Below are positions 25,380 to 35,701 of a DNA stretch of 64,000 nt, piece by piece. The stretch is taken from the NCBI RefSeq assembly GCF_947501665.1, contig NZ_CANMWS010000020.1, forward strand, positions 1-64,000, in the 5' to 3' direction. The position numbers and the translations under genes were made by a program. The stretch's first letter is position 1. The number at the start of each line of letters is the position of its first letter. The notes below the pieces were generated by a model that was not told the DNA's origin, did no database searches, and was given only the letters and a program-made list of their open reading frames with translations. The stretch is from an uncultured Shewanella sp. (lineage in GTDB: Bacteria; Pseudomonadota; Gammaproteobacteria; Enterobacterales; Shewanellaceae).

Positions 25380-28300
25380 TTAATCTATCACAACTGGTGG
25401 TGTCCAACCCACAGGTGGCTCAGGGCGAAAACGCAGCTCGACCCCTTTTTGTCTCGCAATGGCCTCAAACTCGACAATATTACTCAGCTGGCGATTAAAT
25501 TCCGGCAGCTCCAATACATAACCATCGACTAGCAAGGTGGTATTATATAATTTCTTATCTGGGTATTTTGCCGCCTTGAAGGTGGCGCCGGATGGGTATT
25601 TATTTATCACCTCATTATCCAATAACTGAGCAAAATGAGCCGGATCGCGCAAGCCCAAATCGTAAGATTTACGCTCAATCACACTGTATACTCCCATTTT
25701 GACTTCTTTTAAATTATCAATCACGCGGCGCTCACCGCCGGGCAGCTGAATGTGTACCTCGCTAAAAGGGTACCATTTTTGCTCATTGGCATATTGATTA
25801 AAGCGGGTGCCGCGTAACATGGCGCCGCGTCCATCGAGGGATTGTAGGTATGAGTTACGCTCGCGGTAATCAAGGTGCGCCGCTTCTTTTTTTACGATAT
25901 AGCGCTGATATTGCGCCTCTAATGCATCATCTAAAAAGCTACCATCAACTTTTTTTGATGCCGCTAACATAAAGTTATCAAGCTGGGTGATCATGCTCGT
26001 GGTTAGCGGCAGAGACTCTGCTACCGTGCTGAACTTGTACAGCAGCTCATCAACACTGAGTCCTTCTAAGTTACCTAACCACTTAGTATAATTAGAACTT
26101 AACTCAGCTAATTCATGTATCGCATCGATAATAACCCGCTTTTGCTTGGTTATATCACCAGCGTGATCAGCAAGCCCGTCTAAATAATACTTAAAACCAG
26201 CATCAGCAAATTCTTCAAGGCCCGCTGTAACTTCCTCATTAGTTTTACGTATGCTGCTTGCAAAAAACGCTATGGTATCAGCTTCATTGTTAAGTGACTT
26301 TTTCGCTATTCCCGCAATAAGGCCTGCGCCAAATTTTAACGCCGCACCTGCTGTAGCGACACCCGAAGCGCCACTGATATCCAGCGCTCGCTCTCCAGCC
26401 TCACCCCAGAAATAGGCATCCGTAATGACTTTTTCTAATTGCGTATGCGAAGCGACAAGCTGATCTGTCAACTTTTTATTTAAGAATTTTAACTGCCCAT
26501 CAACAGTAACAATTAAATCTTCATTGGCCTTGTTTAGAGTATCGCTCATTTCTGCTAACGTATCTAACGCAGCAGGCATGTCACCATTGGCGACTTCATA
26601 AGCGGCTTGATCAAAGCCGCCATCTAACGTTACATCAGGTGTATAAGCCTCAATGGCTGATTCTGCCGCCGCAATGTTCGTCAGTACCATCACTTGCGGT
26701 ATGCTAAATACTGTTTCAGGCGCTAAATTTGCCTCTCTTAAGGCTTTTGGCAATTTCATGCCATTAGCTTCAATCTCATAAATATTTAATGAGACGCCAG
26801 AGGCGGCATATTGCACTTTTTCATCAAAATCACTGGCGATTTCATTTAACGCCAGTGCACTTTTAAAGACAGGTTCTAGTTGCCGCCAGAGTGAGCCTTG
26901 TGCCGTATTTGACGCACTGGCATCTGCCGCATTAATGGCTTCAGCACTACCACCCGCAATAAATACACCTAACCCTGCGGTTAATCGAGACAGATTTTCG
27001 GCAAGCTGACGGTTTTCAGCCAAACGAGTCCCTATATCACGCCATTCTTTAAAATGCAGTATGTCTGCTGACTCAACCTTATTTTGCAGTAACCAGGCTT
27101 CCTGCTGCGCTAATCTGAGCCTATCCGCTTCAACTAAAGGATCTAAATCTAAAGTGTCTTTTAATAATTGCCTGACCGCTTTTTCTTTATCTGTTAAGGT
27201 ATCCACCTCATGATCAAAGCTTTTACTCACAAAAGTCGCAGTAATACTGCCTGCGGCTCCTGCCGCGCAGCCATCACTCGAATCACTTGAATTCAATCCG
27301 CCTGTCAAGCAGCCTACAGCCCCGTGGGCAATATACTCTAGAACTTCATCTAAGACTTCATGCTGAGAATAAAACTCAATATCTTCGGCTAAACTGGCAC
27401 CGAGTTGATTAACCGCATTCACTTGTAAAGCTTGAACAAAGGTATCGGTAAATTCATCAAAATTGCCGCCATTGATCACAGTAGAAATACCTGTGCTAAC
27501 GGCCGATTTTACTACTAACTGCGCTGCCTGGTTGCCTAAATCAACCATATTTCGTGCCGCTTCTCCTGCACCTTCTACCGCACTGAAAGGCCCTACAGAG
27601 CCGATATAATTTAAGGCACCTGCCGTGGCCATTGCTGTTGCAACCGTTCTCACCGTATCCGATGAATGCATGGCTTTGGTGGTTTCAATCAGGTTATTGC
27701 CATTGGCTAAACTCATGGCAGTTTGTGTCGCCAGTGCCAATGCCCCTGCTTGCAATGCCGCCGTTAAGGCTGCACTACCGGCAAAACCCGTAACAGCAAT
27801 CCCACCACTGGCGCCAATGGCTGCAAAGCCTGCAGGTCCCATCACCACCGCCATCGCGATGGCGATAATCGCCATTGCAGCAGGGCTTAAACTACTGGTC
27901 TTGTCATACTCATGAATATTCACCAGCTCTTGATAGGCTAATTCGACATTTTGACTCAGCTCAGGATCGTGATATAACTCGGCCATCCAACTGAGTGAGT
28001 CAGAATCTTCGAACTGCGCCATCATCTCATCGAGGGTGACATCCTCACTTTGCCCTAGCTCTAAGGTCACCCCATGGGTGGCTTGCACTTTCACGCCGCC
28101 GATGATGCGATTATAAACCGCGGTATCTACCGTATCGGTTTGGGTTTCGGTTTTAATGCGCCACATGCCTTCAGTGACGCGGTTCATGAAGTAATGATCT
28201 TGCTCTTTGGCCAGCAGTAAGTTTACTGCGCCGTTATAAGCATTAATGTTTGTACCATCGCCTGAGGTGATTTCAGTGGCTCGCAGCGTGATATCACCAA

Positions 28301-29756
28301 AGTCAGAGGCGATGAGTACCCCTTTACCTGCCTCTAATGCCGATTGAATGGCAATGGTTTGAAACTCTTGCTCGGTAAGAGTGACTTCTCCCACCGTGCC
28401 TTGACGATTTTTTTGAAACTCATCAAACTCATTGGTGATGTAAATGCCTTGCTGAGCGAGTATTTGCAATACGCCACGATCGGCGGTTAAGGTTGAGGCA
28501 TTAATTTGAATGATGCCCGATGCCATTAAGTAAATACTGTCGCTGGCACTGAGCCTAGAGGCAGTATGGCTGACAATAGAGGTGATCTCATCAAAGCCGC
28601 CGATATTCTCGTTACGCACATAACTGGTTCGCTGACTCAGCAGCATGATGTTGCCATCGGCATTGAGGACGATATTATCGCCATCGATAGTGCCGCCTTG
28701 CACCACAATGTCATTATAAGATCGAATAGAGACATTGCCATTAATGGCATTCACGCTGGCAATGGTGCCCAAACGCGTGCCTTGTTCAAAACGGGTGGCA
28801 AAACGGTGGACTAAGGTTTTTTGCACATACTGATCGGCAATAATATTGACGCTGTCTTGAGCGGTAAGCTGCCCCGATAATATTTGTAGGGTGCCGCCCA
28901 CTAACAGATTTAAGTCGCCACTTGAGACCACTTTGGCATTTTGATTAACATTGAAATCACCCGCCGTGTTAATGAAAGTATTACGATTAGTGAAAATAGT
29001 GCCTGCATTGACAGTTATGCTATTAAAATGCGCCTCATCACCTAAAAACTCAACGGTATGCCCTTCTGCTTTTAACGCACTCAGCCTATCATCGGTGAAA
29101 TGCACCACAGGCACTAATACCTGCTCGCCATTAATGCTACGTAACTCAGGCCAAATCAAGTTTTTACCAAAGCTGTTCACCTGCGCTTGGGTTAACTTGT
29201 CGCCCAGTTTGGCACTGCTGGTACCACTAAAGGTATAGGCATTATTGTAAAGCGCATTAATTTGTATTTTTTCAGTGGCATAGATTTTACTGATTAAATT
29301 ACGGTTTAATGCATTAAAAATTTGCGAGCGAATAAAACGCGACTGCACAAAAGGGTCACCAATTTGTTTCGCCAGCGGATAATGGGGCAATATCATGGTG
29401 ATCCCATCGTTGATGATGGGGATCATCAAGGGCGATGGCAGCGCACTCTTACGAAAATCGAGTAATTTTTGCTGAAAAGTGGCGATATTTTGCGTGGCCT
29501 GACTGGTCACATCATCGACATAGTAAGCTTTTTCAAATTGATACTGGCTATTACTGACCCGCTCATATTGGCCGTTTGCATTGACCTCACTTTGAATAAA
29601 ACTGTCGGAGATAAGATTGGCCGCCTGCGCCGTCACGGGCAATGTGATTTGAAATAACATCACAAACGTGAGTAGCCAAGAGGTGAATTTTTGCCACAAG
29701 GGCGCCTCGGGTGTCGTCGATGTATGAGCCACCAAAATCTGATTAGTGTGTTTCAT
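25380..29756 (-). CDS. CdiA-like protein: haemagglutinin repeats, DUF637, pre-toxin, C-terminal toxin
   Basis: A 1458-residue protein started at the ATG at 29756 behind AAGGA (the frame opens five codons earlier). It has its own signal sequence (hydrophobic WLLTFVMLFQITLPVTAQA). Beta-helical haemagglutinin-type repeats follow, about residues 250-450 (GDLNLLVGGTLQIL, NIVLNADGNIML). A Gly/Ala-rich DUF637-like region follows (TQTAMSLANGNN...TVATAMATAG, about 690-720), then a CdiA pre-toxin-like stretch (IAHGAVGCLTGGL, AAGAAGSI). The last 170 residues look like a separate toxin module with ERK in VYSVIERKSYDLG after an upstream Asp, compatible with a PD-(D/E)xK nuclease. The TPS export domain is not here but in the gene just upstream. 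Confidence 0.85.
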   Translation of the reverse strand: MKHTNQILVAHTSTTPEAPLWQKFTSWLLTFVMLFQITLPVTAQAANLISDSFIQSEVNANGQYERVSNSQYQFEKAYYVDDVTSQATQNIATFQQKLLDFRKSALPSPLMIPIINDGITMILPHYPLAKQIGDPFVQSRFIRSQIFNALNRNLISKIYATEKIQINALYNNAYTFSGTSSAKLGDKLTQAQVNSFGKNLIWPELRSINGEQVLVPVVHFTDDRLSALKAEGHTVEFLGDEAHFNSITVNAGTIFTNRNTFINTAGDFNVNQNAKVVSSGDLNLLVGGTLQILSGQLTAQDSVNIIADQYVQKTLVHRFATRFEQGTRLGTIASVNAINGNVSIRSYNDIVVQGGTIDGDNIVLNADGNIMLLSQRTSYVRNENIGGFDEITSIVSHTASRLSASDSIYLMASGIIQINASTLTADRGVLQILAQQGIYITNEFDEFQKNRQGTVGEVTLTEQEFQTIAIQSALEAGKGVLIASDFGDITLRATEITSGDGTNINAYNGAVNLLLAKEQDHYFMNRVTEGMWRIKTETQTDTVDTAVYNRIIGGVKVQATHGVTLELGQSEDVTLDEMMAQFEDSDSLSWMAELYHDPELSQNVELAYQELVNIHEYDKTSSLSPAAMAIIAIAMAVVMGPAGFAAIGASGGIAVTGFAGSAALTAALQAGALALATQTAMSLANGNNLIETTKAMHSSDTVRTVATAMATAGALNYIGSVGPFSAVEGAGEAARNMVDLGNQAAQLVVKSAVSTGISTVINGGNFDEFTDTFVQALQVNAVNQLGASLAEDIEFYSQHEVLDEVLEYIAHGAVGCLTGGLNSSDSSDGCAAGAAGSITATFVSKSFDHEVDTLTDKEKAVRQLLKDTLDLDPLVEADRLRLAQQEAWLLQNKVESADILHFKEWRDIGTRLAENRQLAENLSRLTAGLGVFIAGGSAEAINAADASASNTAQGSLWRQLEPVFKSALALNEIASDFDEKVQYAASGVSLNIYEIEANGMKLPKALREANLAPETVFSIPQVMVLTNIAAAESAIEAYTPDVTLDGGFDQAAYEVANGDMPAALDTLAEMSDTLNKANEDLIVTVDGQLKFLNKKLTDQLVASHTQLEKVITDAYFWGEAGERALDISGASGVATAGAALKFGAGLIAGIAKKSLNNEADTIAFFASSIRKTNEEVTAGLEEFADAGFKYYLDGLADHAGDITKQKRVIIDAIHELAELSSNYTKWLGNLEGLSVDELLYKFSTVAESLPLTTSMITQLDNFMLAASKKVDGSFLDDALEAQYQRYIVKKEAAHLDYRERNSYLQSLDGRGAMLRGTRFNQYANEQKWYPFSEVHIQLPGGERRVIDNLKEVKMGVYSVIERKSYDLGLRDPAHFAQLLDNEVINKYPSGATFKAAKYPDKKLYNTTLLVDGYVLELPEFNRQLSNIVEFEAIARQKGVELRFRPEPPVGWTPPVVID

Positions 29757-29774
29757 GGATATCCTTGTCACTGC

Positions 29775-32435
29775 TTATGGCAAATAGGTCATTAATTTGT
29801 CGATGGATATGGAAATGAAACCTTCTCTATTTACCCTAATAGGTCTTCCAATTGGCGGTGGTCCACCGTGATAACTGGTAATATTTTGAATAAAATGAAC
29901 AATGACATTAGTACCACTAATCGTATAAAGCTCAAATGTAGAAGAGTTCAATATCTCCATTTTAGAATCTGATTGTAATGGTAAACGCCGAACATATTCA
30001 GTACTGGCCGCGACAAACTGGGTATCGGTGTAACCTGTATCGCCCACTTCTCTGTCTTTTGCCTCCTCCCCCAACAGTTCGGGGATACTTTGAACATGCG
30101 AAACAGCATATGAATCAAAAATATCTATTTCACCTGCAGGTTGTCGAGTTCTTCGAGTATAAATGACCTCCTCAAATTTCAATAAATCTCCTTCTATTGA
30201 TACATTCCTTGCTCGGCCATAACCATCACTCCATGCACCTGTTGCGGTTTTTCTTGTGCCATAATTAAACGGTGCCAAATGCGCTTCAACCACTTGTTGT
30301 ATCGCTGCCTCTTGGCCATTAATGTTATCAATTTCCAAATCTGACATCGCAGGTTCACTGTCATCAATACCATACACATTGCCGCCAAAAGCCGTTAAGG
30401 TTTCAGCCTCAGCAACGGTACTGATATTGTCACCGTCACAAGTGCGGTAACGCAGACAATCTTTAACGTTGCTTAAGGTCACCGCATCATAGTTTTCAGT
30501 GATCTCTAAACCAATGCTTTGAATTTGAGTTTGATAAAAATGACTGTCGGCAAACACCTCAAAATACGACATTTCATTGATGAGCTGCTCTTTGACATTG
30601 TTGCCATCATTACCATTACTAAACAGCAGTTTTCCAAACGAATACAAACGTGCAGGCGGCGAATAGGCAATCACTTTGGTAGTCGTACCCACATTCGCCT
30701 GATCTTGCTCAACACTAGTATCATCACTGAGTGTAATTTGATTAAAAATATAATTTTCAAGCTGAATACGATATCGCTCATTACTCAGTTTGGGGGTATT
30801 CACCGTAAACTGACCCGCTTGATTTAAACCGATAATGGCAGAGGCGTTAAGAATATATTGACTGGCTTTGAGTGCCAGTTGATTTTCAACTTGAATGGAA
30901 ACTTGCTGGGCTTGAGCGTTATTGATCATGATCCCTGCATTCCAACTCGAAGAAGAAGGGCGAGTTAACGAATAGGGATTGATGTTTTCAATGGCCTTAG
31001 CATCAATGGATAAACTGTTGGCACGAATATGGGCAGAGAGCTTGCTGGATAGCGTGCCAGACTCTGTCACATCGTAATAAATACCATGTAAAAACAAGGT
31101 CAGATCCGTCGACAAGGGCAATGCTTGAGTGTTAAGCGGATAAGATTTGTAAGCACTACGGGAACCATTGACCACATAACCCTGTTGAGATTTTAACACC
31201 GCTGTTTTTGCACTGATGTCACCGCCAAAACTATTATGGATATTGTATTGAGTTTCCACATTTAAGGTTGATGTTTCTATGGTTGCGGTATTGATTAAGC
31301 GTCTTGCCGCCATCTCAACGAGGTTGGCTTGAATATAGCCTTGCTGAACAATATCATCCTTGCTCATTAAGCGTAAATCACGACTAATAATGCTGGCATT
31401 TTGACTAATATTCTCCAATGACTTGATGGATATCATGTTATCAGAAATCAATCGGCCATTAAGCGATACACCATGATCATCGCTACTGCTTCTGGCTTTA
31501 ATGCTTTGAATGTAAATCCCTTCGATCGGCGCATAAAAATTATCATGATAAGTACTGGTTGCCAGTAAATCTGATGAGGTATTGAGCTGACTTGCTGGAT
31601 CTAAGGTAATTTGCTGAGAACTGGTAATAGCAATACTCGCGGCAGATAGCTGACCATTAACGGTTAAGCTGTGTTCACTCACCTCTACATTAGTGACAGT
31701 TAAACTATTGTATTTAATGGATATATCACCATAATAAATATTAATGCCGCCAGATCCCACAATTTTAGCCCCTTGTGGATGAACAATGAAGCCCCCTTCT
31801 GGATGGCTATCGGCTTTGAGATTTAAATCAATCAAACCATTGGTATGCACCCTATCGGCAATTAACTCTAATGACTGCACTCCCGGTGCCGATAGTTGGT
31901 TAATCTCCACCACACCATTATAACTAGTCGTGAATCGACCAATATCGCCATGATTTTGAATAGCTGACACACTATTGTAGCCTGCAACAGTGAGCGTTAG
32001 CCGCCCCACATTGTCAAAACTGCATTGATGACAGCGCAAAATTTTATTTGAACCACGACTCACTAAAAGTAAATCGGCAGGCGCACCTAAAATTTCAATG
32101 TGATTGGCCAGTGACAATATTGGCGCTTCAATCACAATTAAGCTTGCGGCATCGGCATTCACAGCAGAGCCTGTTTCACGATTACCATTATAAATAATGA
32201 GTTTGCGCCCTGAGACTTCAAACTCATTAAATACATTCATCGATACTCCATTAACAGCTGGCGCTGGAATGAGCACATCTGCCGCAATATTTGACTGAAA
32301 GTTGATTTGCGAATCAGGGCTATTACTTGCAATAGAATAACTTGATGCAAACAAATTAAATGATTGAAAATAAATGAATAAAACCAAGAATAACGAACTT
32401 GATATTCGTCTGACTATTCTGGATATGGGTGACAT
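29775..32435 (-). CDS. TPS-domain exported filamentous-haemagglutinin-like protein
   Basis: An 886-residue protein (ATG at 32435; the frame opens 16 codons earlier) with a signal peptide ending near SFNLFA/SS. Its N-terminal 250 residues match a two-partner-secretion haemagglutination domain: the pattern GVSMNVFNEFEV...IIYNG recalls the NG-S-N-F-F-V core of FhaB/CdiA. Beta-helix-like repeats follow (SLTVNGQLSAASIAITSS, LRLMSKDDIVQQG). A Cys pair (CHQC) sits at about residue 137, and the C-terminal 300 residues are non-repetitive. It ends 18 bp before the CdiA-like start, clearly co-transcribed. No TpsB transporter is encoded nearby. It looks like the N-terminal half of a split CdiA. Confidence 0.8.
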   Translation of the reverse strand: MSPISRIVRRISSSLFLVLFIYFQSFNLFASSYSIASNSPDSQINFQSNIAADVLIPAPAVNGVSMNVFNEFEVSGRKLIIYNGNRETGSAVNADAASLIVIEAPILSLANHIEILGAPADLLLVSRGSNKILRCHQCSFDNVGRLTLTVAGYNSVSAIQNHGDIGRFTTSYNGVVEINQLSAPGVQSLELIADRVHTNGLIDLNLKADSHPEGGFIVHPQGAKIVGSGGINIYYGDISIKYNSLTVTNVEVSEHSLTVNGQLSAASIAITSSQQITLDPASQLNTSSDLLATSTYHDNFYAPIEGIYIQSIKARSSSDDHGVSLNGRLISDNMISIKSLENISQNASIISRDLRLMSKDDIVQQGYIQANLVEMAARRLINTATIETSTLNVETQYNIHNSFGGDISAKTAVLKSQQGYVVNGSRSAYKSYPLNTQALPLSTDLTLFLHGIYYDVTESGTLSSKLSAHIRANSLSIDAKAIENINPYSLTRPSSSSWNAGIMINNAQAQQVSIQVENQLALKASQYILNASAIIGLNQAGQFTVNTPKLSNERYRIQLENYIFNQITLSDDTSVEQDQANVGTTTKVIAYSPPARLYSFGKLLFSNGNDGNNVKEQLINEMSYFEVFADSHFYQTQIQSIGLEITENYDAVTLSNVKDCLRYRTCDGDNISTVAEAETLTAFGGNVYGIDDSEPAMSDLEIDNINGQEAAIQQVVEAHLAPFNYGTRKTATGAWSDGYGRARNVSIEGDLLKFEEVIYTRRTRQPAGEIDIFDSYAVSHVQSIPELLGEEAKDREVGDTGYTDTQFVAASTEYVRRLPLQSDSKMEILNSSTFELYTISGTNVIVHFIQNITSYHGGPPPIGRPIRVNREGFISISIDKLMTYLP

Positions 32436-32715
32436 TACAACATCCTGTATATTTAAAATGGTGGGGATGTAACCAACTGCCAAATTAAATAATACAATTG
32501 GTTATAATACAAAGGTCTATTACCCACAGTCAGTGACACAAACCCAACAAAAATGAAACGACAAAAACTTTAAAAATACAAAAAATAATAATTATTAACT
32601 CAATGATTCATCAACATCATTATTTTATGTATTCACCAAGCGATGATTCATTGATATTTATTCCCTGCTTCTGCGGTATACTCTTTAACAATAAGCTTGC
32701 CATCATGACTGGATA

Positions 32716-34605
32716 TTGGCCTTGCAAACACCCGAGCTACAACACTTTTATATTTCAGAAGAGCAATCTATTTATTTACTGACTGCTGACAATGCCCGTA
32801 AACATAAGGCGTGGATCCGCCTGTGTCGGCAAGAGCTGACTAAATTGGGCTATCAGAATATTGAGTTAGTGGGTAAAGGCGCTTATGGGTTTGTTTTTTC
32901 AGGCATTAACAGTGAACATCAGGCCCATGTGTTTAAGTTTTCCCGTATAACCTTACCTCAAAGTGTGCAAGATAGGCTGGAAGAAGAAGCCTTTATGTTG
33001 TCGCAAGTGATCCACCCAAATGTGCCTGGACTCATAAAATTTGAGCGCGTGGGTAAACAAGGTATTTTGGTGATGGAAAAAGCACCGGGGGAAGATTTAG
33101 ACGTCCTTTGCCGCCGCCTAGGTAAACTCCCCGTCGCGATGTTAATGAATATAGCCAGACAATTGGCCGATATTTTGCTGTATTTGCATCACGGCCGTCC
33201 GCTGATCCATGGAGATATTAAGCCTTCAAATTTAGTGTACGATATCAAAACAGAAAAGCTGTCCCTCATCGATTGGGGATCGGCGGTATTCGCCCAACGG
33301 GATGTACATGATAATCCGGTGAATGGCAATGTGATGGATGTCATGTCTAGCGATCAGCAACATACCAACGCAAGAATGGGCGATGTGTACTTTATTGGTG
33401 ATGAGCAACTTAATGGCGCATTATCCAGCCCAAGATTTGACGAGCAAGGCGTCGCAGCAACTCTTTATGCACTCGCATCGGGTCAAGCAAGCCGCTTTGG
33501 CAGCCAAGTTATTCCGCCCACCAGCATAGGTTTACCCATTGAATTGGCAAAAACATTAACGGGTATGCTCAGTCAAGATCCGCTTATTCGCTTAAAAGCG
33601 GGCGATTACTTTTTAAAGAGCATGTCCCATAATTCTTGGCTACATCTGCCTGAGATCCCTGTGCCCCCTATGGAGCCTGCGATCCCCATTTGGACCCAAC
33701 ACAAATCACAACAAGTGGAAACGGTCACCTACAGTTCAAGAAAAGCGTTTTTAAAAGAACATAACGCCGACGATCCCATTACCCATATGGATGACAGAGA
33801 GCTTGAGAAATATTACCGTAATTTTTTAGCCGGTATGGGTGATAATGAAAAAGGCTTTATTGTGGCTGTTGGCAGGCTCGCTCAATACCCTATTGTGGGA
33901 GGCTTAGTCATACATTGGCGAGAAAGCGGCATTTTTATTGATTCCAGTTTTAACTTATATTATTCCCATCAAGCACACTTAAGCCTGAATGAGCAAGCAC
34001 AATTACATGCACAAGAAAAAAACGCTTTTACCTTAGCAGTCAATAATATGGTAACCCTTGCCCGTGGCATTAAACGTTTAGGTGTTTTTAAAGCCTGTTT
34101 TTTTAATGCCAAGGATACTCTGCATATTGAAAGAAAAAGCACCCAATCTCCTTTTTTACTGGCCTCAGATCAACAGTTACCTTTTGAAATCGGCGATGCG
34201 CCTTTTATCGAAAATAAGTCTCGCTTACACTCTTATTTTGAAGATGGTCCCGATCCTGAAGAGAACTTAGCCCTGCCCACTGAAATTATGGAAGAACTGA
34301 GCCACATAAACAAAATTCATCATACTGGCTGCATTATTTTTGAAGCCTTACCTAACCACATGAAAATTCATAGCTACTTAAGACTTCTCAATCCACGTAA
34401 ACAGGCCGCTTTTCGCGCTAGCCTCGACAGAATTTTAAGTCATGTGAAAAAAATTCAAGGCCAAGGCGTTTCAGGGTTTATGAAATTGCCTTATAAGAGT
34501 ACTCGCCACTTTCATGCCTTATCCCATCAACCCGATCATTTCTACCCTAAAAATCCAAAAGAATTTTGCCTAATGACTCAAACTAATACCAATCTAAGTA
34601 AGTAA
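32716..34605 (+). CDS. Hanks-type serine/threonine protein kinase with C-terminal extension
   Basis: A 629-residue cytosolic protein kinase. Glycine loop GKGAYGFVF, catalytic loop HGDIKPSNLVY (HxDxKxxN) and the metal-binding motif as DWG in LIDWGSA (canonical DFG) are present, together with the long activation segment. The kinase domain occupies about residues 40-310; the remaining 300 residues are an unrecognised domain. There is no membrane segment, unlike PASTA kinases. The start is a TTG at 32716 with a weak ribosome-binding site, so it may be mis-set by a few codons. It is divergent from the TPS-domain gene across about 280 bp; a link to that system is unproven. Confidence 0.85.
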   Translation: MALQTPELQHFYISEEQSIYLLTADNARKHKAWIRLCRQELTKLGYQNIELVGKGAYGFVFSGINSEHQAHVFKFSRITLPQSVQDRLEEEAFMLSQVIHPNVPGLIKFERVGKQGILVMEKAPGEDLDVLCRRLGKLPVAMLMNIARQLADILLYLHHGRPLIHGDIKPSNLVYDIKTEKLSLIDWGSAVFAQRDVHDNPVNGNVMDVMSSDQQHTNARMGDVYFIGDEQLNGALSSPRFDEQGVAATLYALASGQASRFGSQVIPPTSIGLPIELAKTLTGMLSQDPLIRLKAGDYFLKSMSHNSWLHLPEIPVPPMEPAIPIWTQHKSQQVETVTYSSRKAFLKEHNADDPITHMDDRELEKYYRNFLAGMGDNEKGFIVAVGRLAQYPIVGGLVIHWRESGIFIDSSFNLYYSHQAHLSLNEQAQLHAQEKNAFTLAVNNMVTLARGIKRLGVFKACFFNAKDTLHIERKSTQSPFLLASDQQLPFEIGDAPFIENKSRLHSYFEDGPDPEENLALPTEIMEELSHINKIHHTGCIIFEALPNHMKIHSYLRLLNPRKQAAFRASLDRILSHVKKIQGQGVSGFMKLPYKSTRHFHALSHQPDHFYPKNPKEFCLMTQTNTNLSK

Positions 34606-34808
34606 ATGCGCAGTTCAGAGCCACTCAGTGCGGGTTTAAAAATACGTTATACTGCGTTGTCTGTTTTGATATAGGATAACGATTAGCGTCAAACTGCCGC
34701 GACCGCCATGGATGGTGGGAATGTCAGTTCAAGCAGGAGCAATTAACGACCTTACCTACCGCATTTTACATTCCCGCTGAATGATCACTTACTTAGATTG
34801 ATATAACA

Positions 34809-35360
34809 TCACTCTGTTGGCTTTTTCGGTTCATCATCTGAAGACGTGGGGTTGTTGGTTTCCACCTGATGGCTCTCTGGTCGCTTATCACTAGGATCAG
34901 GCTTTTTCTCAAAATCACCATCAAAAGTCTGTCCTTGGGAATCATTACCAAAAGGGTTTTGCTGTTGTGTTCCCCCCATTCCACCGCGACCATTAGCCAC
35001 GACTTTTAGCTGCATTCGCTTAAATAAGAATCCCGCGACAGGAATACGAATAAAGCGCGTTAATAGTAAAATGCCTACAAAGTCAGTAATAAACCCTGGG
35101 ATCACGAGCAATAATCCGGCCAAGCCTAACATCATGCCTTCAACAATTTCTTGCCCTGGCGCTTCACCACTGGACAATTTTTTTTGAGCTTGCATTAAGG
35201 TACTGATCCCTTGACTACGCACTAAAGAGATCCCTATCACGGCTGTTAATATCACCAAGCCCACAGTTGGCCAAGTGCCTAATACTTCTCCAACACGGAT
35301 TAATACTGCCAACTCCAAAATGGGTAACACAATAAAAAGTAATAGAATGAGTAGAAACAC
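34809..35360 (-). CDS. fxsA: FxsA family membrane protein
   Basis: A 183-residue inner-membrane protein of the FxsA family: LPILELAVLIRVGEVLGTWPT at the N-terminus, then GEAPGQEIVEGMMLGLAGLLLVIPGFITD, the family core. About three hydrophobic segments are followed by a polar C-terminal tail rich in Pro, Ser, Asp and Lys. In E. coli FxsA (suppressor of F exclusion) sequesters the phage T7-exclusion protein PifA. The dsbD gene follows on the other strand. Length is slightly above the E. coli homologue (158 aa) because of the tail. Confidence 0.9.
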   Translation of the reverse strand: MFLLILLLFIVLPILELAVLIRVGEVLGTWPTVGLVILTAVIGISLVRSQGISTLMQAQKKLSSGEAPGQEIVEGMMLGLAGLLLVIPGFITDFVGILLLTRFIRIPVAGFLFKRMQLKVVANGRGGMGGTQQQNPFGNDSQGQTFDGDFEKKPDPSDKRPESHQVETNNPTSSDDEPKKPTE

Positions 35361-35701
35361 ACTGACCTCACATGATTAAAAGTGAAAGTTAAATCAGTAT
35401 TACCGGGTCTAATCTTACGTTGCAGGAGAACTTGGACACTAAAATATGTCTTTAGCCCCCCAACATGAAAAACAAGATTGATAAGTAAGTGTCACCCGAT
35501 AACGGTACATGCTTAATCTTAACACTAATTTTAAAAACTAACGGATGAAAATCCAATCCTTATCACATCAATAAAAAGAGGAGTTGCTCAAAGACTAACC
35601 TTTATGAAATAAACTCAGTATAATGATCCATCATCTTGATTACGCGTTGTGATCAAGGTTCCCTTAGTATGTTTGACTGGATAAAAGAAACGACTTCACA
35701 C

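Noticed and set aside
27625..29657. Plus-strand open frames inside the CdiA-like gene
   Set aside because: Shadow frames of a GC-richer coding region; Ala/Val-rich translations mirror the DUF637 region.
34712..34780. 22-codon frame (MVGMSVQAGAIND...) in the kinase-fxsA gap
   Set aside because: Looks protein-like but is very short, has no ribosome-binding site and no recognised relative. The gap may hold a gene remnant, not enough to call.
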